This document shows positions 52,154 to 62,608 of a DNA stretch of 64,000 nt, piece after piece; position 1 is the first letter of the stretch, and every line of letters begins with the position of its first letter. Below the pieces are notes generated by a model. It searched no databases. It was not told the DNA's origin and was given only the letters and a program-made list of their open reading frames with translations. The position numbers and the translations under genes are program-made. Origin of the DNA: Salisapilia sapeloensis (taxonomy: Eukaryota; Oomycota; Peronosporomycetes; Peronosporales; Salisapiliaceae); contig JAADVB010000088.1 of the NCBI GenBank assembly GCA_023334545.1, positions 1 to 64,000 on the forward strand. The letters run 5' to 3'.

Positions 52154-53839
52154 ATGTCCTCTTCCATTCTTCACTCATCGTTCATATCGTCGAGCATAAG
52201 CATGCAACACTCTGAAGAGAATGAAGAGTCGAAGTTTCCGAGTGGCAACGAAAAAAATGAAACGAATGCAGCAAATGTGACTGATCCGATGCATCAGGGT
52301 GGACTCGTTAGTCTGCTTCTTATTGAAGAATTCTTACTTCGATATCGACTTACTGACACGGCCAAGATGCTACGAGATGAATTTGCCAGATTGCACAGCA
52401 CAAATCAATTTCCAGATGTATCACTTTGGGCACAGATACAAGGAATCTGCTGCAAGCTCTTTTCTACAAAGGAGGTCAGCGTAGACAATCTAAACACTAC
52501 AACACTTGACAAGATGATACATCATCTACTCCAATCCGCTACAGACACCAAGCATCATGAAAGAGGCAAAAAGAACACTAATAATTTGATCAGTGTTGTT
52601 GTTTCACCTAAGAAATCATTGCAGTTATCCGATCTTGGGGCGGATAAATTATTCCCTGTCAAAGCAACATACGACGCGAACTCGTCAAAGACATTTGAGT
52701 ATCCTGTATCGAACGTAGCGCCGCAGGAAATTGATGTAAAAGTTAGTGGAGAAGAAGTGGACGCTTCACACGACCTCTCAACGTACAATGTCAAGGTTTC
52801 AGTTCCAAGTGCCCGACGTAGATCAAGACACAGTTCAAACAAGAGAATACGAGGGATAACAGAAAGCAAGCCACGCCGATCGGTTCAGGCAAAATCGAGT
52901 AAAATCCTGCAAGAAGCTAAATCAACTTTGAAGAAGTACACTTCGACTACTTCTGCGAGTAGTAATTCCGATGATAGAGGACTCATTCTTGCCAACGAAT
53001 CACAACTCAGACGTGACTTGTATGCCTCGAGGGCAATGGAACGTGAGTTGAGAAAAATAGCCGATGAACATCGATTTGGACCGGGAAACCCACAGAGAAA
53101 GTCATCCGATAATACATCAACCGACAGAAAGCAATTCAATCAACACGACGAGCATTCGCATGCACTTACAATGGAACGTTTGGGTTCGAGCAAGCGAATG
53201 GAGTGTGCATTATGTCGTTTTGAACATTTACATGTGAATCTTCCATGTCAAGTGTCGTTTAAATGCATCATCGAAGTGCATCAAAAGTGGAGTTACGAAC
53301 CGCCGGATAGAGGCACCAACCCGTATTACCGACCACCATTATGCTATAATGCTGTCCTTGTGTGTCGTATGTGTGCACAGATCATTCAACATCATACTGG
53401 AAAGTCAGGCACTGTAGAAGAGATGGTATCACCTTTGCGGTCGACTTGTAACACACGGCAAACAAAGTCGATGTCTTCTCTAGCTAATCATGTTGGCCAA
53501 GCTAATCAGAGGAAGCATAGTCCTACAACAGAAAGAAAATTTGTTACTGATCCATTTTCACTTCCGCCTCTTGTGGGAGACGAATGCGATAACACAACCG
53601 AAGAGGATTTAGTGGAAGAACGTCAACGCAGACCTCGCAAGTCCTCTTTCGGATTAGACCAGTCTATGCATCCAAGATTTGTAGAGTCATCCGCGAAAGT
53701 AATTGTATATGAACCACAGTCCAAGGCTGCTGAATTTATGACGCCTAAAGAGTGGGGACTAATCAAAAGCACACGCAGTCTCATTCGTTCTTCAGTCGAA
53801 GAGTCCACACAACAACAAACATCGGATAAAAACCGATAG
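52154..53839 (+). CDS. LisH-like protein with C-terminal cysteine cluster
   Basis: Intronless, 561 residues, no family identified. A LisH-type helix (LLLIEEFLLRYRLTDTAKMLRDEF) lies at about residue 50, a motif that supports dimerisation. The middle is polar and serine/lysine-rich (RRRSRHSSNKRI). Near residue 355 there are paired cysteines (ECALC, VCRMC) separated by about 60 residues including KWSYEPPDRGTNPYYRPPLCYNAV, which look like a zinc-binding module. The C-terminus is disordered. LisH proteins often act in microtubule or ubiquitin-ligase assemblies; zoosporic function (basal body, cilium) is a guess. It is 126 bp downstream of the kinase, same strand. Confidence 0.7.
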   Translation: MSSSILHSSFISSSISMQHSEENEESKFPSGNEKNETNAANVTDPMHQGGLVSLLLIEEFLLRYRLTDTAKMLRDEFARLHSTNQFPDVSLWAQIQGICCKLFSTKEVSVDNLNTTTLDKMIHHLLQSATDTKHHERGKKNTNNLISVVVSPKKSLQLSDLGADKLFPVKATYDANSSKTFEYPVSNVAPQEIDVKVSGEEVDASHDLSTYNVKVSVPSARRRSRHSSNKRIRGITESKPRRSVQAKSSKILQEAKSTLKKYTSTTSASSNSDDRGLILANESQLRRDLYASRAMERELRKIADEHRFGPGNPQRKSSDNTSTDRKQFNQHDEHSHALTMERLGSSKRMECALCRFEHLHVNLPCQVSFKCIIEVHQKWSYEPPDRGTNPYYRPPLCYNAVLVCRMCAQIIQHHTGKSGTVEEMVSPLRSTCNTRQTKSMSSLANHVGQANQRKHSPTTERKFVTDPFSLPPLVGDECDNTTEEDLVEERQRRPRKSSFGLDQSMHPRFVESSAKVIVYEPQSKAAEFMTPKEWGLIKSTRSLIRSSVEESTQQQTSDKNR

Positions 53840-55432
53840 GTTTTACGCTTTGCGCATAGAATCCTACTTTTAGCAAGATTTAAATAGATAGATTACTATC
53901 ATGGACACTTGCAGCATTTGAAGTCATGTACGTTTATAACAAACATGTATACATTCCTCTGCTTCTGCGTGGTTGGGATTTATTTGTCTGTTGACGCAGC
54001 TAAGCATATACTGTTATAACTTGTAAGCCGTACGCATGAGCACCGATGTAATGTAGTGTCTGCACAAACACCAGCCACTCCTGCGAATTGACGTGTCAAG
54101 TATCCTATGAATAGCGAATATAAGCTGTACAAGGATGTTGATATATTTGCGGTCTGAGGTGCTAGTGCAGTATTGCAATGAGCATTTGTACTTACACAAT
54201 TAAAAAAAATTATTTAATAAACTTAATAAATATTTATCGAATATGATGAACTACAGATAGGTGTATTCCTATACTACCAGTTTATCTTGCACAACCACCA
54301 TCAAATACTGATAAGAGCTCTTGTCTACAAGCCGCGAAGCTGTGTAAGTTTAGGAAGAGTTCATAGAATTAGGTGTCGCTGACGATTATGCACATCCAGG
54401 AATGGAAAAGAAAGTAACGAGTTTGATAGTTTCATGGACTTTAAAGACTCAACAACGAATTGAGTATCGTAGAGATCACGAAGCTGTATCATGTGAGGTC
54501 AAAACATGAAACTTTTCGATCCGGATGAGAATTGAACTCCATCAGAAGCATCCGCAAGTGAGAGTAGCAACTGTAGTTCATTTATTATGTATAGGATCCA
54601 TGATCGATGCTTACAAGAAATGTAGGGGATGATCGACTACTTATCAATGCGGATGTTAGCCAAGTTTTTACTCTTCAATTACAAGCGTCTGCTAAAAGTC
54701 AAGCAAAACGCAGAAGTAAGACTTTAAATATCTGTGAAATGAAATCTTTCTGCGTTGCAAGTGTTCAATGCATAAAATCGAGATAAACCATGTCCGAGGT
54801 GATGCATCTATCGTACATCAAACGGCGCTGGAGCTTGTACTCCGCAGTCAAGATCAGAGCTATTAATGTCTAAGCAGCTAATTCGCTTTGTTTACCTCGT
54901 TCTGTAAGCTTATTGATGTCTACCGCGTCTTCATGCAGAAGTACGCCCCATTCAATACTTCATGGAAACTTCAATATCAAATAACAAGTATCAGACACTT
55001 CAACACATCCGAAACTGTACAAAGCTGGGATGCAGCGGAAGCTAGCTTAATTCATCACGCAGTAGAATTAAATAACACCCATGGCTTGATTGAATGCTAG
55101 ATTTTGCAAAGATGACGTGTAAATCACTTCTCTGATCCAGCTGTACTCCTTCCTGGATAGTACCTCCATGCGCAAATCAGAAACTTGGAAAAAATTTCGC
55201 TTCTTCTTACAAGTGCCATGTGAATCTCTCTTGACCCAGAAATCCAGGTGAGGTGGTCTTTGCAAGTGCAAAGCACTTCACGAAGAAAATAAGAAACTAG
55301 ATTTTTATCTTAAGTTTCTGTGTCGAATTGCGAGCTCGCACCAATCTCCTGCATACAAAAATCCAGTCTAGAAAGTGTATCCGCAATGTCCGTCCGTTTC
55401 GATTCACTTTGCAATCTGCGCCATATGCAGCA
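53840..55432. other. 1.6 kb gene-poor region
   Basis: No confident gene. Short frames up to 70 codons only; the sequence is AT-rich. Codons just 5' of 55433 are in frame with the AGC kinase but open from a TTG, so they are leader. Nothing else identified. Confidence 0.4.
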
Positions 55433-56533
55433 ATGGAGCCAAAAGCTCCTCTACAAAAGCTTGCCTCGACACCATCCAACACGTTAAATCGCAGTATTAC
55501 CCCTCCTATCACTCTTTGGGAACCAACATCAAAAGAGCTGGAATGCCTGTCATTGCATGATTTTGACCTCTTGAAAGCAATCGGAAGAGGATCTTTCGGA
55601 ATCGTGAAGCTAGCCAAGCACAAAACTTCAGGAAACGTTGTCGCGATCAAATGCGTTTCCAAGAAACGAATTGCAGCATTGCGCCATAGCCACCATCTTA
55701 TACGTGAACAAAAGGTGCATAAATCTATCCACCATCCTTGCATCGCTCGACTTTATGCCACGTTTCAGGATCAAGCTCGCGTTTATTTATGTATAGAATA
55801 TCTACCTGGCGGAGAACTTTACAATCTTCTCACTTTACCATCCTCTTTCGTACAACGAAACGAATTTGGAGGGTTACAGATCCAGGCAGCCTGCTTCTAT
55901 TTCGCTTGCTTGGTCTCTTCCATACAGTATCTGCATAACGAAGGTATTTTGTATCGAGATATCAAGGCAGAGAACCTCGTCTTGGACAAGTCTGGATATG
56001 CAAAGTTACTAGACTTTGGATTCGCAAAATACAAGGAGCAACAGAATAAGACGTTGTGTGGTAGTCTCACGTACATGGCACCAGAAATATTAAGTCGATC
56101 TGGGCATGACGAAAGAGCAGATCTGTGGTCGTGTGGAATCTTGCTGTATGAAATGCTAATCGGGTCTGCTCCTTTTGACGATGCCAACAATCGTGAGTTG
56201 GGACGGAAAATTACATCAGAAGATGTTCCGTTTCCTCCTGCCTTTGCTTGTGTCTACCCAGAGGCTTTCGACCTGATTTCCAAGTTACTCGTGAAGGATC
56301 CATCGCATCGGATGCAAAGTATTTCGGACGTAAAGCAGCATCCACTTATGACTTTATACTTTCCAACAGAAAAGAGTTGGGAGATGCTGGAGCGTCGACA
56401 GATAACACCACCCTTCATACCGAAGGTGCCTAGTCATAATAACGTCAGCTTTGGTTGTAGTGACAGTGGAGACGACAGTGATGGAACGGAATCATGCGTA
56501 GATAACAACGACGATATATTTGAAGAATATTAA
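55433..56533 (+). CDS. AGC (PKA/PKG-like) serine/threonine kinase, copy A
   Basis: Intronless, 366 residues from the ATG at 55433. The kinase domain is complete: GRGSFGIVKLAKH loop, VAIKCVSKK lysine, YRDIKAEN catalytic loop (YRD form as in PKA), DFGFAKY and an activation segment LCGSLTYMAPE with the PKA-like TLCGS threonine. The C-terminal tail holds W-x-x-L-x-R-x-x-x-PPFIPKV, the AGC C-tail N-lobe-binding pattern, but no FxxF hydrophobic motif follows; it ends in an acidic serine tail. Copy B follows on the opposite strand, and both share this PFxPK tail, indicating gene duplication. Substrate unknown. Confidence 0.9.
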   Translation: MEPKAPLQKLASTPSNTLNRSITPPITLWEPTSKELECLSLHDFDLLKAIGRGSFGIVKLAKHKTSGNVVAIKCVSKKRIAALRHSHHLIREQKVHKSIHHPCIARLYATFQDQARVYLCIEYLPGGELYNLLTLPSSFVQRNEFGGLQIQAACFYFACLVSSIQYLHNEGILYRDIKAENLVLDKSGYAKLLDFGFAKYKEQQNKTLCGSLTYMAPEILSRSGHDERADLWSCGILLYEMLIGSAPFDDANNRELGRKITSEDVPFPPAFACVYPEAFDLISKLLVKDPSHRMQSISDVKQHPLMTLYFPTEKSWEMLERRQITPPFIPKVPSHNNVSFGCSDSGDDSDGTESCVDNNDDIFEEY

Positions 56534-56572
56534 ATGCGTAAATGGATAGAAATAAATACATCTAAGCTCAAG

Positions 56573-57889
56573 TTACATTTCTTCTTCGGGTGGGAAGAGA
56601 CTTATATCGACGTCACTCTCTAGCTTTGGCACAAACGGGGCTTTCACCTTTCGATTCGCAAGTTCTAACCATTTCCTCTCGTTAGGATAAAACTGTTGAA
56701 AGAACCGCGAGCGTTTGACGTCTTGCCAACCCTGCGGTCGATTGACCGACTGTTTCTGAAGTAGCCATGTCATCAACTCTACAGCTTCTGGGTGTTTCTG
56801 TGCGAAGCCTAGCGGAAATACCACGTCATCTTCGAGTATTCGACGGCTCATCTCCCGTCGATTGTCATGCTGAAAAGGGGTCACGCCACAGAATAATTCG
56901 TACAGAAGAATCCCAAAAGCCCATAGCTCAATGCACGCTCCATACTCTTTTCGTCGCAGCATCTCTGGCGCCATGTATTCTACACTACCGCATATCGTTA
57001 CACTCATTGCATCACTTGCACCTGGCTTAGCCAATCCAAAGTCGATGAGCTTTGGATAGCCACACGTGTCCAACAAGACATTTTCTAACTTTACATCACG
57101 ATACAAAATTCCGACAGAATGCACGTGTTCCAGTGCAAGTAACACGCATCCGGCATAAAACACTACGTGTGCCTCCTTTAGGCCACCAAAGTCACCCTGA
57201 AGGTCACGTCGAGCCTGTTCGTTGTCCAATTTATACAAAGAATTTCGGTGCGACGAGCAGTGGGAATGCGCTACATCCTGTCGCGTAGATACATTCTTAC
57301 TATTGGATGGCGACAAGGGCGTTGGCTCCGTTTTGATTTCGTCTATTTCCGACTCGGAATCTGTAGCTGTTGTTAAAGACCGGTCACTTTTCTCTTTTCG
57401 TGCCAGTGTACCAGTAGATGGAGGTTCTTCTTCTAATTCGTCGCGTTCGGTGTATACGAGACTGTATAGCTCGCCGCCTGAGCAGAACTCAATGACCATG
57501 TAGATTGCATCCGCGTCTTGAAAAGTTGTATAAAAGGTTACAATCAGAGGGTAGTCGAGAGATAGGTGGACCATTTGCTCTCGTAACAAGTTGGTTTCCT
57601 GCTTTAACTCTCGGATCCTCTGTTTATGCAACACTTTGATGGCGACGATAACACCAGTTCGTACGTGTCTTGCTAACTTGACGATGCCAAAAGAGCCTCG
57701 ACCAATGTCGGATAAAATCTGAAATTCACTGATAGAACTTGCATTGCTCACGAGAAACTGACGTGTACTAAAGGATGGTCTTGAACCTGACGAACTTCGA
57801 GCTCGAGATAGTCGACTTGACGTCGATGTTCGAGCTCGTAAATCCATCAGTTTATTCCATAGCGGAGTAATGGCTGACTTGAATCTCAT
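56573..57889 (-). CDS. AGC (PKA/PKG-like) serine/threonine kinase, copy B with insert
   Basis: Intronless, 438 residues from the ATG at 57889. Kinase motifs: GRGSFGIVKLARH, VAIKVLHKQRI, YRDVKLEN, DFGLAKPG, TICGSVEYMAPE and the APFVPKLE tail equivalent to that of copy A. Between GGELYSLVY and GGLKEAHVVFYAGC lies a polar, Ser/Thr/Glu-rich insert of roughly 75 residues, absent from copy A. The N-terminus is arginine/serine-rich. The insert sits in the region joining helices D and E and could be a regulatory loop. It is tail to tail with copy A, stops 39 bp apart. Confidence 0.9.
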   Translation of the reverse strand: MRFKSAITPLWNKLMDLRARTSTSSRLSRARSSSGSRPSFSTRQFLVSNASSISEFQILSDIGRGSFGIVKLARHVRTGVIVAIKVLHKQRIRELKQETNLLREQMVHLSLDYPLIVTFYTTFQDADAIYMVIEFCSGGELYSLVYTERDELEEEPPSTGTLARKEKSDRSLTTATDSESEIDEIKTEPTPLSPSNSKNVSTRQDVAHSHCSSHRNSLYKLDNEQARRDLQGDFGGLKEAHVVFYAGCVLLALEHVHSVGILYRDVKLENVLLDTCGYPKLIDFGLAKPGASDAMSVTICGSVEYMAPEMLRRKEYGACIELWAFGILLYELFCGVTPFQHDNRREMSRRILEDDVVFPLGFAQKHPEAVELMTWLLQKQSVNRPQGWQDVKRSRFFQQFYPNERKWLELANRKVKAPFVPKLESDVDISLFPPEEEM

Positions 57890-58320
57890 CGTGGACAGCG
57901 TCAAGACACCCTATGCAGTTAAACGCTTATCCTAGGTCGTAAAGAGCAATCCAAGGCCTCTTGCGTTTTCCTTTGGTGGCCCGTAATGGGTTTGTCTTGA
58001 CCAAGTGCAACCAAGGGCGACTGTTGGGAACTGATCGTATAGCTAGGATACACTATTCCTGTCGCTATTTTCACTCGTATATCGCGATGCGACAGAGAGA
58101 CTTTCGCGAAGGCTCCAAGTCGTTTTTATCTCTGCCTCGTGGTGCTCGTTCTTTAGTCGCTGAATTGTGGCATGAACGACGATCGAACTGATTTCAGATG
58201 TGGGACAGTAGACAGTACATTTTCCAGTCGAGCGTCCAACTAGGTTCGATTTTGCAGCTCGGGATCGACCTACTGGAATATTGGACAGAGTGAGAGACAA
58301 TCACGCCGGTTGCTTCCGAG
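57890..58320. other. Intergenic region with in-frame upstream ORF
   Basis: 431 bp between AGC copy B (minus) and the coiled-coil gene (plus). A splice-acceptor-like site (CTGATTTCAG) ends at 58197 and an ATG at 58198 opens 31 codons (MWDSRQYIFQ) that end at TGA 58291-58293, in the same frame as the downstream gene. See findings. The rest holds only short ORFs. Confidence 0.4.
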
Positions 58321-59757
58321 ATGCTGCGACGCGTTGCAGATGAACGAGTCTTCCACGGATCGGATGACATTGTCATATCTCATACGATCTTACCCAACGC
58401 CTCGAACGACACGACACGACCGATCTCCGCTGCGACGTACACTTCCAATCGTAGTGACGGGTCCCGACGACCTCACTCGAACGAAGCATTTCCGTCCCAT
58501 CGATATCACGAAACGTATGAAGGTGAAGAGGACGCCCCACATCTTGTAGTGGACTCCAAAGGACAAGAGATTAAGCTGCGTGAAGAATGTGAATCCGACT
58601 CGGACATTCCGCCAACTCATTTATTGCTCGAGTCACCTGCGCCGAAAGGTGTCCCAGCCGTCCAATCGTCCAAAGCAAGATCAGGCAGGTACATAGGCTC
58701 GAGTTCTGCGCACCAAAGGCAACAGAGTAAGGACTCGACAGGTTCTGGTCGAAAGTCTGCCAATAGAGCAAAGCAAAAGGATAGAAGCAGAAAAGCGCCA
58801 GAGCCAAAAGACTGTGAACAAGAAGAAGGACGGAAACGAAACTCAAAGAAGCAATCCAAGCGTCAAGTAAACCGTTCAGCTCCATTCGAAAGTAGTGAAT
58901 CAGATGCAGATGACTACATGCGCTATGCTATGGAGTCTTCCGACTCATCCGATGCAGCTCCAAAGTCACGACATTCTCACACGAGACAAAAAGAGACGAA
59001 ACCGACGTCAGACTCGGACTCGGACGAGTTCGAATATTCGCCCAAGTTGAAAAACTCTAGTCATAACCATGAAAATGGTAGCTTAGTCAGTAGCATCAAT
59101 TCTCGGCAGGATCAACACAGACGCATGAGTAGCATGACGCAGCTCCTTCAGTGCCAAACGGAAAATGAAAAGCTGCGGCAACAACTAGCCCAGACCAAGT
59201 CGCGATTGCGTCAACAGGAAGAAGCATCCAACACTCGCATCGACGAGTTGACTCGATCGCACCAAAAGCAACTTGAGCGTATGCAAGAAGAACACGATCG
59301 TCAACTGGGTCAGTCGAAAGGAAATACAAAAGACGCTGAACGGTTGCGTAGTCAGCTTCAGGCATTACGAGACCAAGTGCAAACATACCAACGTCGTATC
59401 CATAGGTGGGAAAAGCGTAGTCAATTAGCTATCGACTGCTCTGACGATTCCCATCGGTCAAAAGCATTGTGGGAAAGCATTTGGAAAGACCTTCCTTCCT
59501 TTCAAGAGCCTGCAGCTACAGATGAAGAAGGCGAACATACGATCCAGTATCTACACACTGCTCTAGTAGAACGAAACCAAAAGCTGGAAGAGATGAAAGC
59601 CAAGTGGGAGGCACTGCAACAGTCGAATATTTCAAAGGACGGTAGGGGAAAGAAAGATACATTTTATGCACCTCCAAAGGTGCAAGTGAAAGCCAAGGGC
59701 GAGCACAAGGGAAAGAAAACTGGCGTAAAGAAGCGTGTGCAACATCCTTGGGTTTAA
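58321..59757 (+). CDS. Coiled-coil protein with disordered, basic linker
   Basis: Intronless, 478 residues. The N-terminal 260 residues are polar, serine/lysine-rich, with acidic runs (SDSDSDEFEYS) and several predicted phosphorylation-type stretches. From about residue 275 a coiled coil begins (LLQCQTENEKLRQQLAQTK, then RSQLQALRDQVQTYQRR) and a tryptophan-bearing ALWESIWKDLPSF segment follows. The basic end (KKTGVKKRVQHPWV) is short. No family recognised. The start is uncertain: an in-frame upstream ORF (58198) is separated by a TGA and nine further codons. The gene ends 46 bp from the convergent CDK stop. Confidence 0.75.
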   Translation: MLRRVADERVFHGSDDIVISHTILPNASNDTTRPISAATYTSNRSDGSRRPHSNEAFPSHRYHETYEGEEDAPHLVVDSKGQEIKLREECESDSDIPPTHLLLESPAPKGVPAVQSSKARSGRYIGSSSAHQRQQSKDSTGSGRKSANRAKQKDRSRKAPEPKDCEQEEGRKRNSKKQSKRQVNRSAPFESSESDADDYMRYAMESSDSSDAAPKSRHSHTRQKETKPTSDSDSDEFEYSPKLKNSSHNHENGSLVSSINSRQDQHRRMSSMTQLLQCQTENEKLRQQLAQTKSRLRQQEEASNTRIDELTRSHQKQLERMQEEHDRQLGQSKGNTKDAERLRSQLQALRDQVQTYQRRIHRWEKRSQLAIDCSDDSHRSKALWESIWKDLPSFQEPAATDEEGEHTIQYLHTALVERNQKLEEMKAKWEALQQSNISKDGRGKKDTFYAPPKVQVKAKGEHKGKKTGVKKRVQHPWV

Positions 59758-59803
59758 CTTCCATCGGAAGACAGTACATTTCACTTTTCTCCTACTTTCA
59801 TGT

Positions 59804-60851
59804 TTATGGCGTCGAAGTGCTCCAGCCATGAAAGCTCTGATACGGGTTGAAGGACGGTTTGTTCTGATGTAGCTCGTCAAACCATGGATGATCCATCGCT
59901 TCTCTTGCGGAGATACGTCCCGTCGGTTCATACACGAGCATCCTCTATGTTCTCATTAGCCTTTGATGGCGCCATACTTGCCATTACACATACCGACAAA
60001 AGATCGAGGCCGTCGGCATCCAGCATCGGGACGACGCTCTGGAGCGGTTGCTCCTTCCAATTGGGAAACACAGGCTGGTACGCAGGTAGACTTGAAACGC
60101 CTGGCCACGTGTATTCGTCTGGTGTCCCGAGCACTCTACATCACGCCATAAGAAGTCGTTTCCGTAGATATAAACAGAAAGCAGCCTACCGAAAGATACG
60201 AAAGAGTTCATCAATTTCAGAATCGCCTGGAAACAAGGGCTGGCGACTAGCGAGTTCTGCCAAGATACAGCCAGCGCTCCAAATGTCGACACCGGTAGAG
60301 TAGTGGTTGTTGCCTAGTAAAATCTCCGGTGGTCGGTACCACAGCGTCACGACTTCGTGCGTGTATCGTCTAACAGGCGGAGAGAGTAGTCGACTAAGTC
60401 CAAAATCTGCGATTTTTAGATTGCCCGATTGGTCCACGAGCAGGTTCTGTGGCTTGAGGTCTCGATGTATGATGCTCTCTTGATGGCAATGGGCCAAGCC
60501 AGCAAGCATTTGGTAGAAAAAGCGTTTAATTAAAATTCTCTCTTCCAACAATGGAGCTCGACGATGGTCATCCATGTAGTGTTTCAAGTCTTGTTGCATG
60601 CATTCAAATACTAGGTACAGTCGATTGGAGCCGCAGACGACGATATCATCTAGCAATACGATATTCGGGTGGTGGGATAAGTTCATGAGAAGCGAGATTT
60701 CACGCATTGTGGTTGGCGGCAGTCCTTCCACTTCACCTTCCAATCGGACCTTTTTCAATGCTCGGATTTGGTTCGTGCATTGGTCACGAGCCTTATAGAC
60801 AACTCCATACGTGCCTTCACCAAGCCGCTCAAGCCTTTGAAAACGGTCCAT
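59804..60851 (-). CDS. Cyclin-dependent kinase (CDK1/2-like, PPTTMRE helix)
   Basis: Exons 60851-60190, 60135-59994 and 59944-59804, 314 residues. The start ([21 protein letters not shown]) matches CDKs exactly. GxGxYG with Thr-Tyr phospho-sites, [39 protein letters not shown] and the WSAGCILAE helix are intact. The cyclin-binding C-helix is PPTTMRE in place of PSTAIRE, with [12 protein letters not shown] (plus-strand 60699-60719). The C-terminus (FHGWSTSTP) is standard length. In plants PPTTLRE/PPTALRE defines B-type CDKs, which act at G2/M; convergent evolution or ancestral status is open. The T-loop Thr after VVTLWY is present. Confidence 0.93.
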
Positions 60852-62412
60852 GCTTCTGCTTTCAATTGTAGAAAGCTGGCGTCGATTGCAATGGATGGGA
60901 TGGAATGTGAAGGATGGCACTGGCAGGTGCTTCAAGCCGGAGGACTTGAGGAGATGATAGAGTAATACGGGGGAACCGATACGAGTCACGAAGGTGATCT
61001 GCGACTGGCTTTGGCAGCAGCAAAAGTAGCAGTTACAAGTTAATGCGGATCCTTTCCCGAGAGATGTGCACTTAGTAAATGCGTGAATAGTTATATATTT
61101 CACAATGTTTATCATGAAAATGAATGTTGTGCATATATCGTTTGCATAAAAGTATGCGAATTTGGCGGGAAAGATGGATATGGTTCGAGCGATCTGTGCT
61201 GTCGTTGCCATGACTGCTCCACAAACCAGCTATGTTGGTCCTCAAGAAGCCTTCTCATGATTCCTTGTGAGTGGGTAAAAAATAAAAAGCGTGTAGGATA
61301 AGCAACAAAATGATCATTTTCCGTGGCTATAAGTAATAGAGCTTTACCAGAGGGGTATGGCGTGCTTGACGAGGATGAGAATAGTGCCTCAGTACAAAGT
61401 GCAGTCTGCTCGTTTCTAAAGGCTTTATTTGCTTAGCTAAAATGTCTCGTTGCGTTTGTCATGGAGCTAGCTATCGTTTTACTATGTTATATTGATGCAT
61501 TATTCTATCTGGCTGTCCAGTAACTTTAATATAGGAGGATGCCTGCATTTGTCTAGCTCATATCCACTCGGATAAGATGACCATTCTTCAGATACGAAGA
61601 TCAAGACTGTAGCCACAAAGATATGCTTTATTTTATACGTCTTAATTGGAGATAACTTTGCAACTAAAGGTCATGAATACCATCCTTTAAATGCGGCAAT
61701 AGACTGATTGTCGGTATTTCCATGGTCATATCTGCGCCATCGATGTGTGCACTTAAGCAGTAAGCTTTTGCAAATCAACTTGTTATCGTCGCCATAATGC
61801 ACAGTTTGTTGTTACATGTAGCGAGGGCAAAGTGACTAACTTCGCTTTGCTTCGCAAAAGTTGCCTGGATGTAAGATATGAAAGGCTGACAAAATAGAGC
61901 CATTGCGCTATCTTGCAATGTAGTCCAACAAATTTGTAGCTAGTTTGAACTGCTTCGTCTTGTTGAGGGATGTAATGCGTCAAGTGGTTTGTTTCCGTTG
62001 GTATCCAACGCGTCCGATTCTATCATGCCGCAGTCCCTTGATACATGTACAAACGAAAAAGTTGCTAAAAGATACTCGTTAAAGTTTGTTGAAATTTCAG
62101 AAAAGCAAGGAATCGATCAAGATTGGACCAAGTCGAGTGACGATTTCCAAGTTGCAAACTAAAAATTAGTTGCAATCAGCAATCGATTTATAATCTGTAA
62201 CAGCTTCATTTATTTGATACCGCGAATACAAGTATTTTGTCAGTACATTGCATGTGAATGCGTACGAGAGCTTAGACTTGCATCGTCGAGCCTATCGATG
62301 TGCTCGTCTATCGTCCGTGCTCAGCAGCTTCCACAGTACTCCTACACTATACAAAAAACACCTCAAGCGCCAGTCACGACTCGACAATCTCGAGACCGTG
62401 GTAGGTACGATC
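60852..62412. other. Gene-poor region
   Basis: About 1.5 kb between the CDK start and the WrbA leader. The CDK frame stays open upstream to an ATG at 61211, but those 120 residues are hydrophobic and cysteine-rich and unlike any CDK, so I treat them as leader. The rest has short ORFs only. Confidence 0.4.
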
Positions 62413-62608
62413 ATGACTAGATTACGTGATCCCATATCGCCTGATTACGAGGTAAGCACGAAGGACCAATGAGGATCGAGCGATAGTGAATTATCCAACA
62501 CTTGACATCAATTTATCTACGTAGAATCGATGCTACGATCGACAGTTTCTACGCTTCGTTCATTCTCGATTTCGCTTCTTTCAGCGCACATCTACGCCAG
62601 AGAAAAGT

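Noticed and set aside
57961-58191. 76-codon plus frame before the coiled-coil gene
   Set aside because: Ends at TGA just before a splice-acceptor-like site; no family match and the frame does not join to the downstream gene.
60852-61211. In-frame 120-residue extension of the CDK to an upstream ATG
   Set aside because: The extension is hydrophobic and cysteine-rich and unlike any CDK; the methionine at 60851 matches the family start.
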